DNA of 64,000 nt from Rickettsia endosymbiont of Gonocerus acuteangulatus. GTDB lineage: Bacteria; Pseudomonadota; Alphaproteobacteria; Rickettsiales; Rickettsiaceae. Made by a program: the position numbers and the translations under genes. The stretch covers positions 1,364,001 through 1,428,000 of the forward strand of contig NZ_OZ032147.1 in NCBI RefSeq assembly GCF_964026435.1, read 5' to 3'. Each line of letters starts with the position of its first letter. Position 1 is the first letter of the stretch. Shown one piece after another: positions 53,746 through 62,245 of this stretch. Under the pieces are notes generated by a model that was given only the letters and a program-made list of their open reading frames with translations, did no database searches and had not been told where the DNA came from.

Positions 53746-54188
53746 ATTTAATATCCCTTTTCGGATGAAAATAAGTTTTTTTTATAGCTATAGCCAAGTT
53801 TTCTGATTTGTCTTAAAATAGTTACAGATGCAATATTACCCCATTGCTTTGCTAACTCCTTTGATGTTTTATTCATATTAGCTTTAAAAAATTCTTTAAA
53901 AGATTCTGAATCTTTTATCTTATGACTATGTCCTTTCTGATAACCAGTTGCTGCTTCTAAAGTACCTTGCTTATCTTTTAATTTTTTCCATTTATATATA
54001 GTATCACGACTTACATTAAATAATTTACTTACCTTACTTATTCGTATCCCTGCTTCTACAGCTTTTATAACTCTTAGTCTTAGTTCTATTGCATATGCTC
54101 GTGCCATATCTCTTTACATGCTTGTTAATATTTGCTTACTATAACATGATACTCTCACTCTGTCAGTACCTTAATGACTTATGCTATA

Positions 54189-54913
54189 CCTCTACTGATA
54201 TTATTTGCTTTCGTTAATTCTTGTGAAGTAGCTGCAAAAGAGAATTGACCAGTAATCTGATAATTCTTATAAGCAGTAATAATGCAGTTTAAGTAGAACA
54301 GCTTGTGTTTAGGCGTCATAGAATCTTTAAATAAGTTTTGAATGAATGTTAAAGTAATAGGTACAAATAGTTTAGTACGTATAATATGTTGTAGATTCGA
54401 TTCATTAGTGAGTCTTCTCTTGCTATCTACATTAGAATTAGATGCTGCATATTTGATTTTATTGTATAAGATATCAGGAAGTATTGGTATTATCTTGTTT
54501 ACCTTATCTATTCCATTTTTGTTTTTACTTCTATGTACTTGTAAGAACCCTGCTTGTTCAAGCTTTTTTGTAATACCCAAGATTGTACTACGCATATTAC
54601 TTGCCTCTTTATTTGTGTATCCTAAGATCCTAGCAAGTTTTTCTGAAGAATAAATTATCTCCTCTTCATTCTTACTTAAAGCTGAACTGTATAAAGTAAC
54701 TATCTGAAAGAAATATATTATATCTATAGGCAACAGCTTATCGGAGTACTCACCCACAATAGATTCAAATAAACAAGGAATAATAGAAATATAATTTCTA
54801 TTCTCATCAATTGTTAACTCTTGATTATATTGTTGTTGTCTAATATCGCTGAAATATTCAGGATTAGTTGAGACAATAGGTGATTGTAATTTAGTAATCA
54901 TGATGTGTTTCAT
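54189..54913 (-). pseudogene. Replication-initiator-like winged-helix protein, 3'-truncated by IS630
   Basis: About 240 codons from ATG 54913 (an ATG at 54901 is also possible). The segment IIYFFQIVTLYSSALSKNEEEI with IYSSEKLARILGYTNKEASN and ILGITKKLEQAGFLQVHR reads as a winged helix-turn-helix similar in layout to plasmid replication or relaxase-associated proteins. The overall family is not certain. The C-terminus is cut by IS630 at 54186. It overlaps the upstream small gene by 23 bp and belongs to a leftward operon started by the inverted-repeat promoter. A par pair and repressor on the other side of that promoter support a plasmid origin. Confidence 0.45.
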
Positions 54914-55175
54914 TTGATAACTTATTGTAATTTTTAAAAAATTCCTTTAATTCTTGTTCTGCATCACAAGTAGTAGAAGTGATGCCAAAATGTGTTAAAA
55001 GCAGCATTAGATTTTTTTCGAGTTGTATTTGTCTAATAGCTATTAACTTCAGATCGCTTCGTACACGTCTATATTGACTAGCTAAATCCGTCATATCAGA
55101 TAAAAACACTTCACGAAAAACATTAAGATCGCTTTCTATTTGATGTAGCTTGGTGTTGATGTCAGAAAGACTCAT
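54891..55175 (-). CDS. Small coiled-coil protein of the plasmid-like operon
   Basis: 94 residues from ATG 55175, chosen because a strong ribosome site (AGGAGG) lies 7 bases upstream. The sequence (DINTKLHQIESDLNVFREVF, QYRRVRSDLKLIAIRQIQLE) predicts a long helix or coiled coil. No known family. Its stop overlaps the start of the replication-like gene, so the two are translated together; it may be an accessory of replication or copy control. Confidence 0.55.
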   Translation of the reverse strand: MSLSDINTKLHQIESDLNVFREVFLSDMTDLASQYRRVRSDLKLIAIRQIQLEKNLMLLLTHFGITSTTCDAEQELKEFFKNYNKLSNETHHDY

Positions 55176-55373
55176 GTTAATACCCTCCTGATGTTTGAAA
55201 TTGCGAAGCATTGGATAAGTAAATAAAATAACAAATAAACAAAAGCCAATGCAGGTGAGAACGTAACTTAGATGTAAAAGATGCTAAATTGTCAGAATTG
55301 TGCTGAAATTGTTGATTTATTAAGGGATTTATATGCCCAAAAGAAAACGGGGACTTGATTTTGTAGGAAATTT

Positions 55374-55563
55374 GTGATAGTGTCATTGTACTATAACCTC
55401 GTCATTTAGGTTTGGTAAGAAAAATAAACCGGTAAATACTCAAACTATTTTGCGATACTTTTTAGTATTTACTGGTTTTAATTGAAACAAAATAAATTTA
55501 TAATTACATTCAAATCTAAAGAATATAGTTCTTAGTGTCAAGTGAAATATTATCGATTTCGAT
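55374..55563. repeat. Inverted repeat, left arm (outward promoter, operator and start codon)
   Basis: About 190 bp that match, in reverse, 57174-57366. The outer 120 bp or so (55374-55495) are identical to the right arm, including GATAGTGTCATTGTACTATA; the inner 65 bp are similar with a few changes. It carries an outward (leftward) promoter, TTGACA at 55536-55541 and TAGATT at 55513-55518 on the minus strand with 17 bp between. Confidence 0.9.
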
Positions 55564-55623
55564 CAAACTGACCATATCACCTATTTTAATATCAATAAAT
55601 TCTTTTGACAATTTTATACAAGT

Positions 55624-55671
55624 ACATATACTTATATGAGTATAAGCACATATACTCATATAAGTATATGT
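55624..55671. promoter_or_regulatory. 48-bp palindrome upstream of parA, candidate centromere/operator
   Basis: Perfect 21-bp arms (55624-55644 and 55651-55671) around AGCACA. The arms contain ACTT, GAGT, ACTC and AAGT boxes at regular spacing. In ParF/ParG systems the ribbon-helix-helix partner binds ACTC tetramer boxes, so this is a candidate partition site and autoregulatory operator. Confidence 0.6.
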
Positions 55672-55813
55672 AAAGAATTGACAGCAATGAATTTGTCTAT
55701 GCCTAAGGTCCAGATAATGGATATTCATGGCAAATTTCTTTTGGAGTGTTCTGATTTAATTCAAATAATCGTGGCAAGCCACAAGGCATACAACTTAGGA
55801 GAGATTAAAAAAT

Positions 55814-56455
55814 ATGTATATCATCTCGGTTTTAAATCAAAAAGGTGGTTGTGGTAAAACTACTATCTCTATAAATATTGCACATGCTTTTCAACAACGT
55901 GGATATAAAGTATTATTAGTAGATAGTGATCCTCAAGGTTCTGCACGTGATTGGAATGAAGTCAATGATGGACAAATCTTACCTGTAGTAGGACTTGATC
56001 GTGAATCTTTACCCAAGGATATTGATGCGGTAAAAAATGGTTATGATATAATTATTATTGACGGTGCACCTTCAATAGCTAAATTATCTGTTGCAGCTGT
56101 AAAAATATCAGATCTTGTATTAATTCCTGTACAACCATCTCCTTGGGATATTTGGGCAACAAATGATCTAGTGGATATAATAAAAGCAAGACAAGAGGTC
56201 ACTAACGGTATACCTAAAACTGTTTTTATTATTAGTAGATCGATTAAGAATACAAAATTAAGTAAAGAAGTAATAAGTGCACTACAACAATATGATTTAC
56301 CTATTTTAAATTCTTATACTACACAAAAAGTAATATATCCTAGTGCAGCAAGTGATGGATTAACCGTATTCTCGCATCATCCAAATAGTGCATCAGAAGA
56401 AATTAATAATATTATCAATGAGTTAATAGAGTTATTTAATGGTATTAAAAATTAA
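55814..56455 (+). CDS. parA: ParA/ParF-type partition ATPase
   Basis: 213-residue Walker-type ATPase with deviant Walker A KGGCGKTT at residues 10-17, VLLVDSDPQGSARDW (motif A') near 40 and IIIDGAPSI (Walker B) near 80. It lacks the N-terminal HTH of type Ia ParA, so it is a type Ib (ParF-like) enzyme that segregates plasmids on the nucleoid. The small RHH gene overlaps its end by 17 bp. All known Rickettsia plasmids carry a parA; its presence here with a replication-like gene suggests an integrated or chromosomal copy of plasmid DNA, or that the contig is partly plasmid-derived. Start ATG 55814 has GGAGAG 11 bp upstream. Confidence 0.9.
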   Translation: MYIISVLNQKGGCGKTTISINIAHAFQQRGYKVLLVDSDPQGSARDWNEVNDGQILPVVGLDRESLPKDIDAVKNGYDIIIIDGAPSIAKLSVAAVKISDLVLIPVQPSPWDIWATNDLVDIIKARQEVTNGIPKTVFIISRSIKNTKLSKEVISALQQYDLPILNSYTTQKVIYPSAASDGLTVFSHHPNSASEEINNIINELIELFNGIKN

Positions 56456-56642
56456 AATTGGTAATAGGTTAAATACTAATAAAGAAAAAGCAATCCAAGA
56501 TGTCACTATTGACAAGACTGTAAGACTGAATGTTAATTTACCTAACACAGTATTAAAACAATTTAAACTCAAGACAGTTCAAAATAACATTACTATGTCT
56601 GAGTTAATACTCAAATGGATAAATGAGTATATAAGTAAATAA
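56439..56642 (+). CDS. ParG-like ribbon-helix-helix partner
   Basis: 67 residues: a basic flexible N-terminus (KIKIGNRLNTNKEKA) and an RHH core KTVRLNVNLPNTVLKQFKLK with helix 2 NNITMSELILKWINEYI. Size, layout and overlap with parA match ParG, which binds the centromere and represses the par operon. Name not given as certain because the family is diverse. Confidence 0.72.
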   Translation: MVLKIKIGNRLNTNKEKAIQDVTIDKTVRLNVNLPNTVLKQFKLKTVQNNITMSELILKWINEYISK

Positions 56643-56654
56643 GTATACACTCAT

Positions 56655-57128
56655 TTATTTTATTCTACCAAGCATTTGGTCTATAGAAATGTTAAAATAA
56701 TCAGATATTGCAACAATTATGGCTGTATTTAAAGTCCTAGTAGGACTAGTATCATTTATAAATTTAACAATAGTTTCGTGATCAAATCCAATATTTTCAG
56801 AAAACTTATAAGGATTGATATTATCACTATTGAGTTTTTCTTTAATAAAATCTTTGAGGTAAATATTCCAACTATCTAATACCACATCAATTGTTTTATA
56901 CTCATTGTGTGATATAAAATTTTTTCTGCCAATAATTTCATCAATAGAACAGTTAAAATAATTAGCTATTCTTATTATCGTTATGATACTAGGGTTAGTA
57001 CGATTATGAAAAATCTGACAAATAGTATGATATGAAATTCCGACTAATCCAGCAAATTTTTTTTTATTAATTTTGAATTGATGCAGCTTGTATGTAAGAA
57101 ATATTTTTATATTATTAGCTATGTCCAT
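56655..57128 (-). CDS. Double-HTH (XRE-family) transcription regulator
   Basis: 157 residues with two copies of a Cro/CI-type helix-turn-helix: residues about 1-67 (KKFAGLVGISYHTICQIFHN, ending CSIDEIIGR) and about 85-157 (YKFSENIGFDHETIVKFIND, ending ISIDQMLGR). The two halves are diverged duplicates, so a single chain could bind a palindrome as a pseudo-dimer. A perfect palindrome (57171-57192) lies 43 bp upstream of its start, next to the divergent promoter of the autotransporter, and is partly kept in the left inverted repeat. It is the best candidate for the repressor of both outward promoters. Confidence 0.8.
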   Translation of the reverse strand: MDIANNIKIFLTYKLHQFKINKKKFAGLVGISYHTICQIFHNRTNPSIITIIRIANYFNCSIDEIIGRKNFISHNEYKTIDVVLDSWNIYLKDFIKEKLNSDNINPYKFSENIGFDHETIVKFINDTSPTRTLNTAIIVAISDYFNISIDQMLGRIK

Positions 57129-57170
57129 ATTTTATTCTGATTCCTTTATTACAAGTTATTTAATAAAAAA

Positions 57171-57192
57171 ATATTATCGATTTCGATAATAT
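57171..57192. promoter_or_regulatory. Palindromic operator-like site
   Basis: 10-bp arms ATATTATCGA and TCGATAATAT separated by TT, located 5 bp before the -35 box of the rightward promoter and 43 bp from the HTH gene start. A partial copy (ATATTATCGA, TT, TCGAT) is at 55547-55563 beside the left promoter. Confidence 0.6.
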
Positions 57193-57366
57193 TTTACTTG
57201 ACACTAAGAATTATATTCTTTAGATTTAAATATGAGCATAGATTTATTTTGTTTCAATTAAAACCAGTAAATACTAAAAAGTATCGCAAAATAGTTTGAG
57301 TATTTACCGGTTTATTTTTCTTACCAAACCTAAATGACGAGGTTATAGTACAATGACACTATCATA
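57174..57366. repeat. Inverted repeat, right arm
   Basis: Reverse-complement partner of 55374-55563. The identical outer part ends a few bases inside the autotransporter reading frame (ATGACACTATCA), so both arms deliver a start codon in the same context. Confidence 0.9.
57198..57226 (+). promoter_or_regulatory. Sigma-70-type promoter for the autotransporter
   Basis: TTGACA (57198-57203), 17 bp, TAGATT (57221-57226); start codon at 57353, leaving about a 120-base leader that is identical to the one in the left arm. Confidence 0.6.
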
Positions 57367-59830
57367 TATTTACAATATTCGCAACGAAGTATTATCTACA
57401 CAAAACAATACTACTAATAATTATACTAATTTTCCAAAACACAAATCATTCAGATCAAGAATCAAGCAAGTCGCAACAGTATCATTAATATTTTTATCAA
57501 TGATTACGGGAGAGGTATTTGCGGGAGATAAGAGACCGAAAAGCAAAGCCTCATCAGGTAGAAAGCAAGAGGTGACATTTGAATCTATTAATTTAAGTAG
57601 CTCTTTACCGGATGTAGTGCCTACTTTGCCATTGCCTGATTTAATATCAAATCCCCCGGTTATTCCTCCACCCCTTCCGCCATTACCGGACATAGTACCA
57701 CCTGTAATATTACCTGATGTGGTGCCAGTTCCCCCCGCTCCTCCAGCACCACCTATGGCCTCAAGTCAGCCTCATTTGCTAAGTGATACTACTTTTCACA
57801 CTAAGCCAAAGTCAGGTTTTATGGCTGCAATGAAAGAAATAGCAAGAGGAAATTTCAAGTTAAAGAAAGTAAAGAAAGCACAAAAAGAAATAGTTGTATC
57901 TAGCGACAAAGCTGACTTTATGAGCCAGATTTTAGCAAGGAGAGAAGCGATAGCTGGAGAGCAGCAGAATAAGAAGTGCAAGAAGGCAGCCAAACAGGTA
58001 ATAGTATTAAATGCTGAAGAAGAGAAGGCAAGAGAAGCTGAGATAGCAAAGAAGATAGCGGAGAATAAGGAGAAAGCAGCGACACTTCGGAAACAAAAAA
58101 GTCAAGAGTGGGAGGAGAACCGCAAGAAGATATTAGCGGAAGTAGAAGTTGAGAATCAAAGAAGAGCAGCGGAAGCAGCTAAGGCTATTAGGGAGCAAAA
58201 AGCTAAAGAAAGCGGTATTGATAGCCGTACAGCAATTGCCGGCATTGATCCAGTACTTCACAACAATATAGTTGCTGATTTAAGGCAAGAAATTATTAGT
58301 CTGAAGGAGCAATTAACAGTAAAGAGTAATGTGGTGTCTGAAGGTACAGGTGATTTAGCCTCAAGTAATTATGTAATAAGCAAAAGATCATTAGAGGGTA
58401 ATAGAATAGTAGAGACCAAAGATCAGTCTACAAGCACAGAAGATTTAATAGTATTAGAGGATAGATTATATGATGAGAAGCTTAAGAACTGGGAGTTTGA
58501 AGAAGATAAAGCAGTTAAGAAATTAGATGAAGTAATCAGCACATATTCTGATAGTGATAGCGGGTATGATGATGAGGCATTAGAAGATAGTAGCATTGCG
58601 AGCAGTATTAGTATTTCAGATACAAATGCTGTTGTGTCTGAGGAAGAGTTACAATCTAAGCCTATTGTATCAGAAATTGTCCAAGACGAATTAGTTAATG
58701 TAGAGAAGGAATTACAGTCACAGAAACTAAAGGAAGAGGAAGAAGTAGAAGCAGTAGAGGATATATTAGGTGAGGACTTAATTACTGATACAGTGGAGCA
58801 AGTAGATGCAAATAATAGTACTGCTAGGCATCAAGAAGTATTAGCTGAAAGAACACGTTTTGCAGCAAGAGTAAGAGAAGATTTGCGTTTTAGCAGCAAA
58901 GCGGTAAGTAAACAAATTAGACATAGATTGCTTACAAGAGAGATAGGGAACATGGTAGCAGTAGCTGCAGGTGATGAAGAGCAAGAACAAGCTCCAAGCT
59001 ATAGCGTATGGAGTAGTGGCATATTTGGAGGTTCTAAGCAAAAAGAGATTAGCACAGCTCTTGGTTATAGTAGTAGAATTCGTGGAGGTAGTATTGGAGG
59101 AGAAATTAACTTAAATAGCGATCTAATGTTTGGTGCTAGTTTGAGCAGATTGCACAGTACCGTTAAGTATCTACCTATGCTTAATTCTAATCAAAATGTG
59201 AGCAAAACTAATACAAATATATTCAGTGTATATAGTAGTGCTACTCTTGCTGCAAATACCAATCTTCAAACACTGGCTTCAGTTGCTTTAAGCGGCAAGC
59301 ATGGTAAGAAGCAAGATATTTTCAAACCAAAATCAAAACTGTTCAGTTTTGAATCACATTTGAACCAAAAAATAAGATTTCAAAACAATATTACATTAAT
59401 CCCAAGTATAGGTTTTAGGTATGAATATGGGCGTGTTGGCACGTCAAGAGACATAATACGAGATTCATATGTTTTACATCATAAAAAAAGCAAGAATAGT
59501 ACTTTAAGTGGTGAAATAGGGACAAGAGTATTATTCACACCGATTAATTTCAGTAGTGATTTTAAATTAATACCAACAGCACATATTTCGCTTGATAAGA
59601 GAATTAGAGGCAGCAAGCACAACAGCGGACAGCTAATAAGCATCAAAGATATAGGAGGTGAGGCGAGTGTAGTAAGTGCTAATTCTCAGCATGAAAAGCT
59701 AAGTACGAATATTGGCGGCGGTTTAATTGCAAGTCACAAGAACATGGCTTTAGAGTTCTTATACGATATGCAGAAGCAAAGAAGCTTTAAAAGCCATCAA
59801 GGCATATTGAAACTTAAAGTGAATCTATAG
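57353..59830 (+). CDS. Sca-family autotransporter with polyproline and WH2-like segment (Sca12-like)
   Basis: 825-residue surface protein. An extended signal peptide ends at about Ala57 (SLIFLSMITGEVFA). Residues 85-134 are proline-rich (PPPLPPLPDIVPPV, VPVPPAPPAPP), and residues of about 154-175 (GFMAAMKEIARGNFKLKKV) have the pattern of a WH2 actin-binding motif (helix then LKKV). A charged coiled-coil region (200-290) and an acidic region (about 370-490) follow; the last 270 or so residues form an autotransporter beta-barrel (WSSGIFGGSKQKEISTALGY to GILKLKVNL). The layout recalls Sca2/RickA-type actin nucleators, and plasmid-borne Sca12 of R. felis is the closest context I know. No damage. 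Expressed from the right-arm promoter. Confidence 0.75.
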   Translation: MTLSYIYNIRNEVLSTQNNTTNNYTNFPKHKSFRSRIKQVATVSLIFLSMITGEVFAGDKRPKSKASSGRKQEVTFESINLSSSLPDVVPTLPLPDLISNPPVIPPPLPPLPDIVPPVILPDVVPVPPAPPAPPMASSQPHLLSDTTFHTKPKSGFMAAMKEIARGNFKLKKVKKAQKEIVVSSDKADFMSQILARREAIAGEQQNKKCKKAAKQVIVLNAEEEKAREAEIAKKIAENKEKAATLRKQKSQEWEENRKKILAEVEVENQRRAAEAAKAIREQKAKESGIDSRTAIAGIDPVLHNNIVADLRQEIISLKEQLTVKSNVVSEGTGDLASSNYVISKRSLEGNRIVETKDQSTSTEDLIVLEDRLYDEKLKNWEFEEDKAVKKLDEVISTYSDSDSGYDDEALEDSSIASSISISDTNAVVSEEELQSKPIVSEIVQDELVNVEKELQSQKLKEEEEVEAVEDILGEDLITDTVEQVDANNSTARHQEVLAERTRFAARVREDLRFSSKAVSKQIRHRLLTREIGNMVAVAAGDEEQEQAPSYSVWSSGIFGGSKQKEISTALGYSSRIRGGSIGGEINLNSDLMFGASLSRLHSTVKYLPMLNSNQNVSKTNTNIFSVYSSATLAANTNLQTLASVALSGKHGKKQDIFKPKSKLFSFESHLNQKIRFQNNITLIPSIGFRYEYGRVGTSRDIIRDSYVLHHKKSKNSTLSGEIGTRVLFTPINFSSDFKLIPTAHISLDKRIRGSKHNSGQLISIKDIGGEASVVSANSQHEKLSTNIGGGLIASHKNMALEFLYDMQKQRSFKSHQGILKLKVNL

Positions 59831-59842
59831 GGGAGGTGGGAT

Positions 59843-60342
59843 ATGAGACAAGTTAATTGTATCTACGCTAAGCGTCTAATAGACAAGTTGGTTAGGTTTA
59901 ATAGCAGAGCTACAAAACAAGGAAAACCACTGGTGGATATTAAGCAAATCAAAGAGGCTATTTATTTTGCCAAAAATATCATGAAGGACAGTACAGGCAT
60001 TCAGGAGAGCCATTTTATAGTCATCCGTTAGAGGTAGCTTATATGGCATCTGACTATCTGTTTAGAACAGATATTTTAGTAACCGCAATACTGCATGACA
60101 CATTAGAAGATACAGAACTAACATATGAGGAAATAGCATCAATATTTGGTAAAAATATAGCAGATAATGTGGAGTCTTTAACAAGGATTAAAGAGGATGG
60201 TAAGAAATTAAGCAGTAGCGAGATATTAGAAAGTTTACGCATCAGTGGTAGGGATGAGATATTACTGATTAAGCTATTTGATCGATTAGACAACCTCAGA
60301 ACCATTTATTACAAGCCAAAATTAAAGATCAGAAAGGCGATT
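59843..60342 (+). pseudogene. spoT: RelA/SpoT HD-domain fragment
   Basis: Starts at ATG 59843 with a strong ribosome site (GGGGAGGTGG), reads IYAKRLIDKLVRFNSRA, then after a 1-base loss near 60014 SHPLEVAYMASDY, TAILHDTLEDTELTYEEIA and IKLFDRLDNLRTI. HD in ILHDTLEDTE and the KLFDRLDNLRT segment are the (p)ppGpp hydrolase site. It ends at an IS21-type insertion at 60344; the synthetase half is absent. Rickettsia genomes hold many short spoT genes, including on plasmids. It lies 12 bp after the autotransporter stop, so it is in the same transcript. Confidence 0.8.
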
Positions 60343-60343
60343 G

Positions 60344-60710
60344 TTAGCAACGGAAGTAAAATGATACAGAGCAACGGATAAAAATTGATACAGTATTAAA
60401 GTAATATCTTCTGAATAAGGAGGTAATGAATAATGATAATACTGGAGCAAATAATGGAAATAAAAATATTGAATAAACATGGTAAAAGCTTAAGAAGTAT
60501 AGCAAGAGAAGTAGGTGCATCAGTAAATACAGTACGTAAATATTTAAAATATGATGGTTCCCCTAAATATAAGGATAGGCCAAAGTTGGTAACAAAGCTT
60601 GCCCCATATAAAGACTACTTGAGTGACAGAATAAAATCAGCCCATCCTGTATCACTATCTGGTACTGTTTCAAGAGATAAAGGAGTTGGGTTACACAGGC
60701 GGGATTGAAA
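60344..60710 (+). mobile_element. IS21-family element, left fragment
   Basis: Same left end as the element at 37169 (TTAGCAACGGAAGTAAAATG, then GATACAG). Only about 365 bp remain, covering the leader and first part of istA, before an IS30 element. Confidence 0.85.
60433..60708 (+). pseudogene. istA: IstA N-terminal fragment
   Basis: 91 codons with the HTH (KSLRSIAREVGASVNTVRKY), about 75% like the copy at 37258; the rest is lost. It diverges after TVSRDKGVGL, where a deletion removes in-frame sequence. Confidence 0.8.
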
Positions 60711-61015
60711 ATACTATAAGTAAGTAGAACAAAACTTATTTAAAATAATAAGATTTTAAATAGGTAATGATGAACAGAAAATATAGACACTTATCTCGCG
60801 AAGAGAGATATGAAATAAAAAGAATGTATGACCTAGGAGTCAGTATTGACAAGATAGCACAACATCTTACGAGGTCTAAAAGCACTATTAGTATGGAGCT
60901 AAAAAGAAATAAAGTAAAAGGTAAGTATATGCCTTGTGTTGCTCAGGAACAATATAAAAAAAGGATGCATCAGCAAGAGTTATTAAAAATAGAGAAGTTA
61001 CCTATTTTGTTAAAT

Positions 61016-61540
61016 CTCTTTTGGGTATATTCCCCGCCGCTTGCGGCGTAATATGGCGGAATGAGCAAATATATACATAAAAGTCATAATGTTACGGTAC
61101 TGCTGTATCACATGGTATTTCCAGCAAAATATCGCCGAGCAGTGTTTGACGTATCAGTTGATCAAGTATTACGAGAAATATGTTTAGAGATAGAAAAGAG
61201 ATATCAAATAAAATTTTTAGAAATAGGGGTTGATGAAGATCATGTCCATTTTTTGGTACAATCTGTACCAACCTATAGCGTAACAAAAATAGTAACAACA
61301 ATTAAAAGTGTTACAGCTCGTCAAATATTTAGACAGTGTCCACAGGTAAAGAAACAATTATGGGGTGGAGAATTTTGGACTGATGGATATTTTACGAATA
61401 CGGTAGGTAAGCATGGAAATGAGAATATGATAGGAAAATACGTAAAAAACCAAGGCAAGGAATATCAGAAACTGCATGAGGATCATCAGCTAGCTTTCTT
61501 CTAAAATACCCCGCTGCTTGCGGCGGGGATTACTTTTATT
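61016..61540 (+). mobile_element. IS200/IS605-type element copy 5 (525 bp)
   Basis: Inserted in the IS30 gene directly after TTTTGTTAAAT, with no target duplication. Confidence 0.92.
61061..61504 (+). CDS. tnpA: IS200-like Y1 transposase TnpA
   Basis: 147 residues; differs from the other four copies by one residue (FTNTVGKHG instead of FTSTVGKHG). Confidence 0.92.
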   Translation: MSKYIHKSHNVTVLLYHMVFPAKYRRAVFDVSVDQVLREICLEIEKRYQIKFLEIGVDEDHVHFLVQSVPTYSVTKIVTTIKSVTARQIFRQCPQVKKQLWGGEFWTDGYFTNTVGKHGNENMIGKYVKNQGKEYQKLHEDHQLAFF

Positions 61541-62245
61541 TATATCAAAAATGCTATGATTCACAAGAAATGGTCACCGGATGCTATAGCCGGAAAGTTA
61601 AAACTGGACAAAAATACAGCTTGTTGTATCAGTACAGAAAGTATATATAGATTTGTCTACACTTCTCCAGTTGCAGCTAAATTAAAGTTATATAGCTATT
61701 TACCGTCTAAAAGATATAAAAGGCAAGAAAGGGGGACAAGGCATCAAAGGATCATTATACCACAAAGGATCTCAATACATCAGCGTGATGCAATAGCAAT
61801 GCAAAAGCTAGAAGTAGGGCATTTTGAGGCAGATCTTACATTTCATAAAGGTAATCAAAGTATGAATATCGGTGTGCTGGTGGATAAAAAGAGTCAAAAG
61901 ATTATTTTAGTGCTGAATAACTCCAAAAGAGCTAAAACAGTTACCACTGGGTTTTTAAAAAAGATCAAAACGCTGCCAAGTAGTGTTAGAAAGACTATTA
62001 CTATGGATAATGGCAAAGAGTTTGTAGGGCATCTTGCTTATAGACTATCTGGGTTTCAAACTTTCTTTTGTGATCCATACCGCCCTAGACAAAAAGCATT
62101 AGTGGAAAAAATGAATTCTATGATTCATAGAATTTTACCTAAAAATACAGATATTACTACCGTTACACAAAGAGCTCTTGACAATGTTGCTGAGATTTTA
62201 AATAACATGCCAAGAAAGATTTTTGGTTATAAAACCCCCATGAAA

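Larger units (their letters stand above)
52712..54107 (-). pseudogene. IS630 transposase frames (copy 5), split by IS200
   Basis: The HTH frame (53748-54107) and DDE frame (52712-53220) are separated by IS200. The joint has a run of eight A (53776-53783), so the two frames were out of phase before the IS200 insertion. Confidence 0.83.
52700..54186 (-). mobile_element. IS630-family copy 5, carrying IS200
   Basis: Flanked by TA (52698-52699, 54187-54188) and split at 53221-53745 by IS200 copy 4. It truncates the replication-like gene at 54189. Confidence 0.92.
60767..62243 (+). pseudogene. IS30-family transposase, split by IS200 and 3'-replaced by IS256
   Basis: The N-terminus MNRKYRHLSREERYEIKRMY with HTH (SIDKIAQHLTRSKSTISMEL) runs to 61015. 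After IS200, the second part (HKKWSPDAIAGKLKLDKNT) has the DDE core: GHFEADLTFHKG, TMDNGKEFVGH and RPRQKALVEKMN. The last codons, after MPRKIFGYKTPM, come from the left end of the IS256 element, so the natural C-terminus is missing. Removing IS200 would restore one frame up to that point. Confidence 0.85.

Noticed and set aside
55177..55386. 69-codon frame starting at the ATG in the left inverted arm (MTLSQISYKIKS)
   Set aside because: Its start is a copy of the autotransporter start; the body has no family, and the next gene has its own strong ribosome site inside it. More likely a leader remnant than a gene.
55636..55857. 73-codon frame ahead of parA
   Set aside because: It starts inside the palindrome and runs out of frame into parA; no motif.
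55374..57366. Phase-variable invertible promoter switch
   Set aside because: Because both arms carry the same outward promoter, inversion of the middle would not change which genes are expressed, and no invertase gene is adjacent. Kept only as a possible recombination site.
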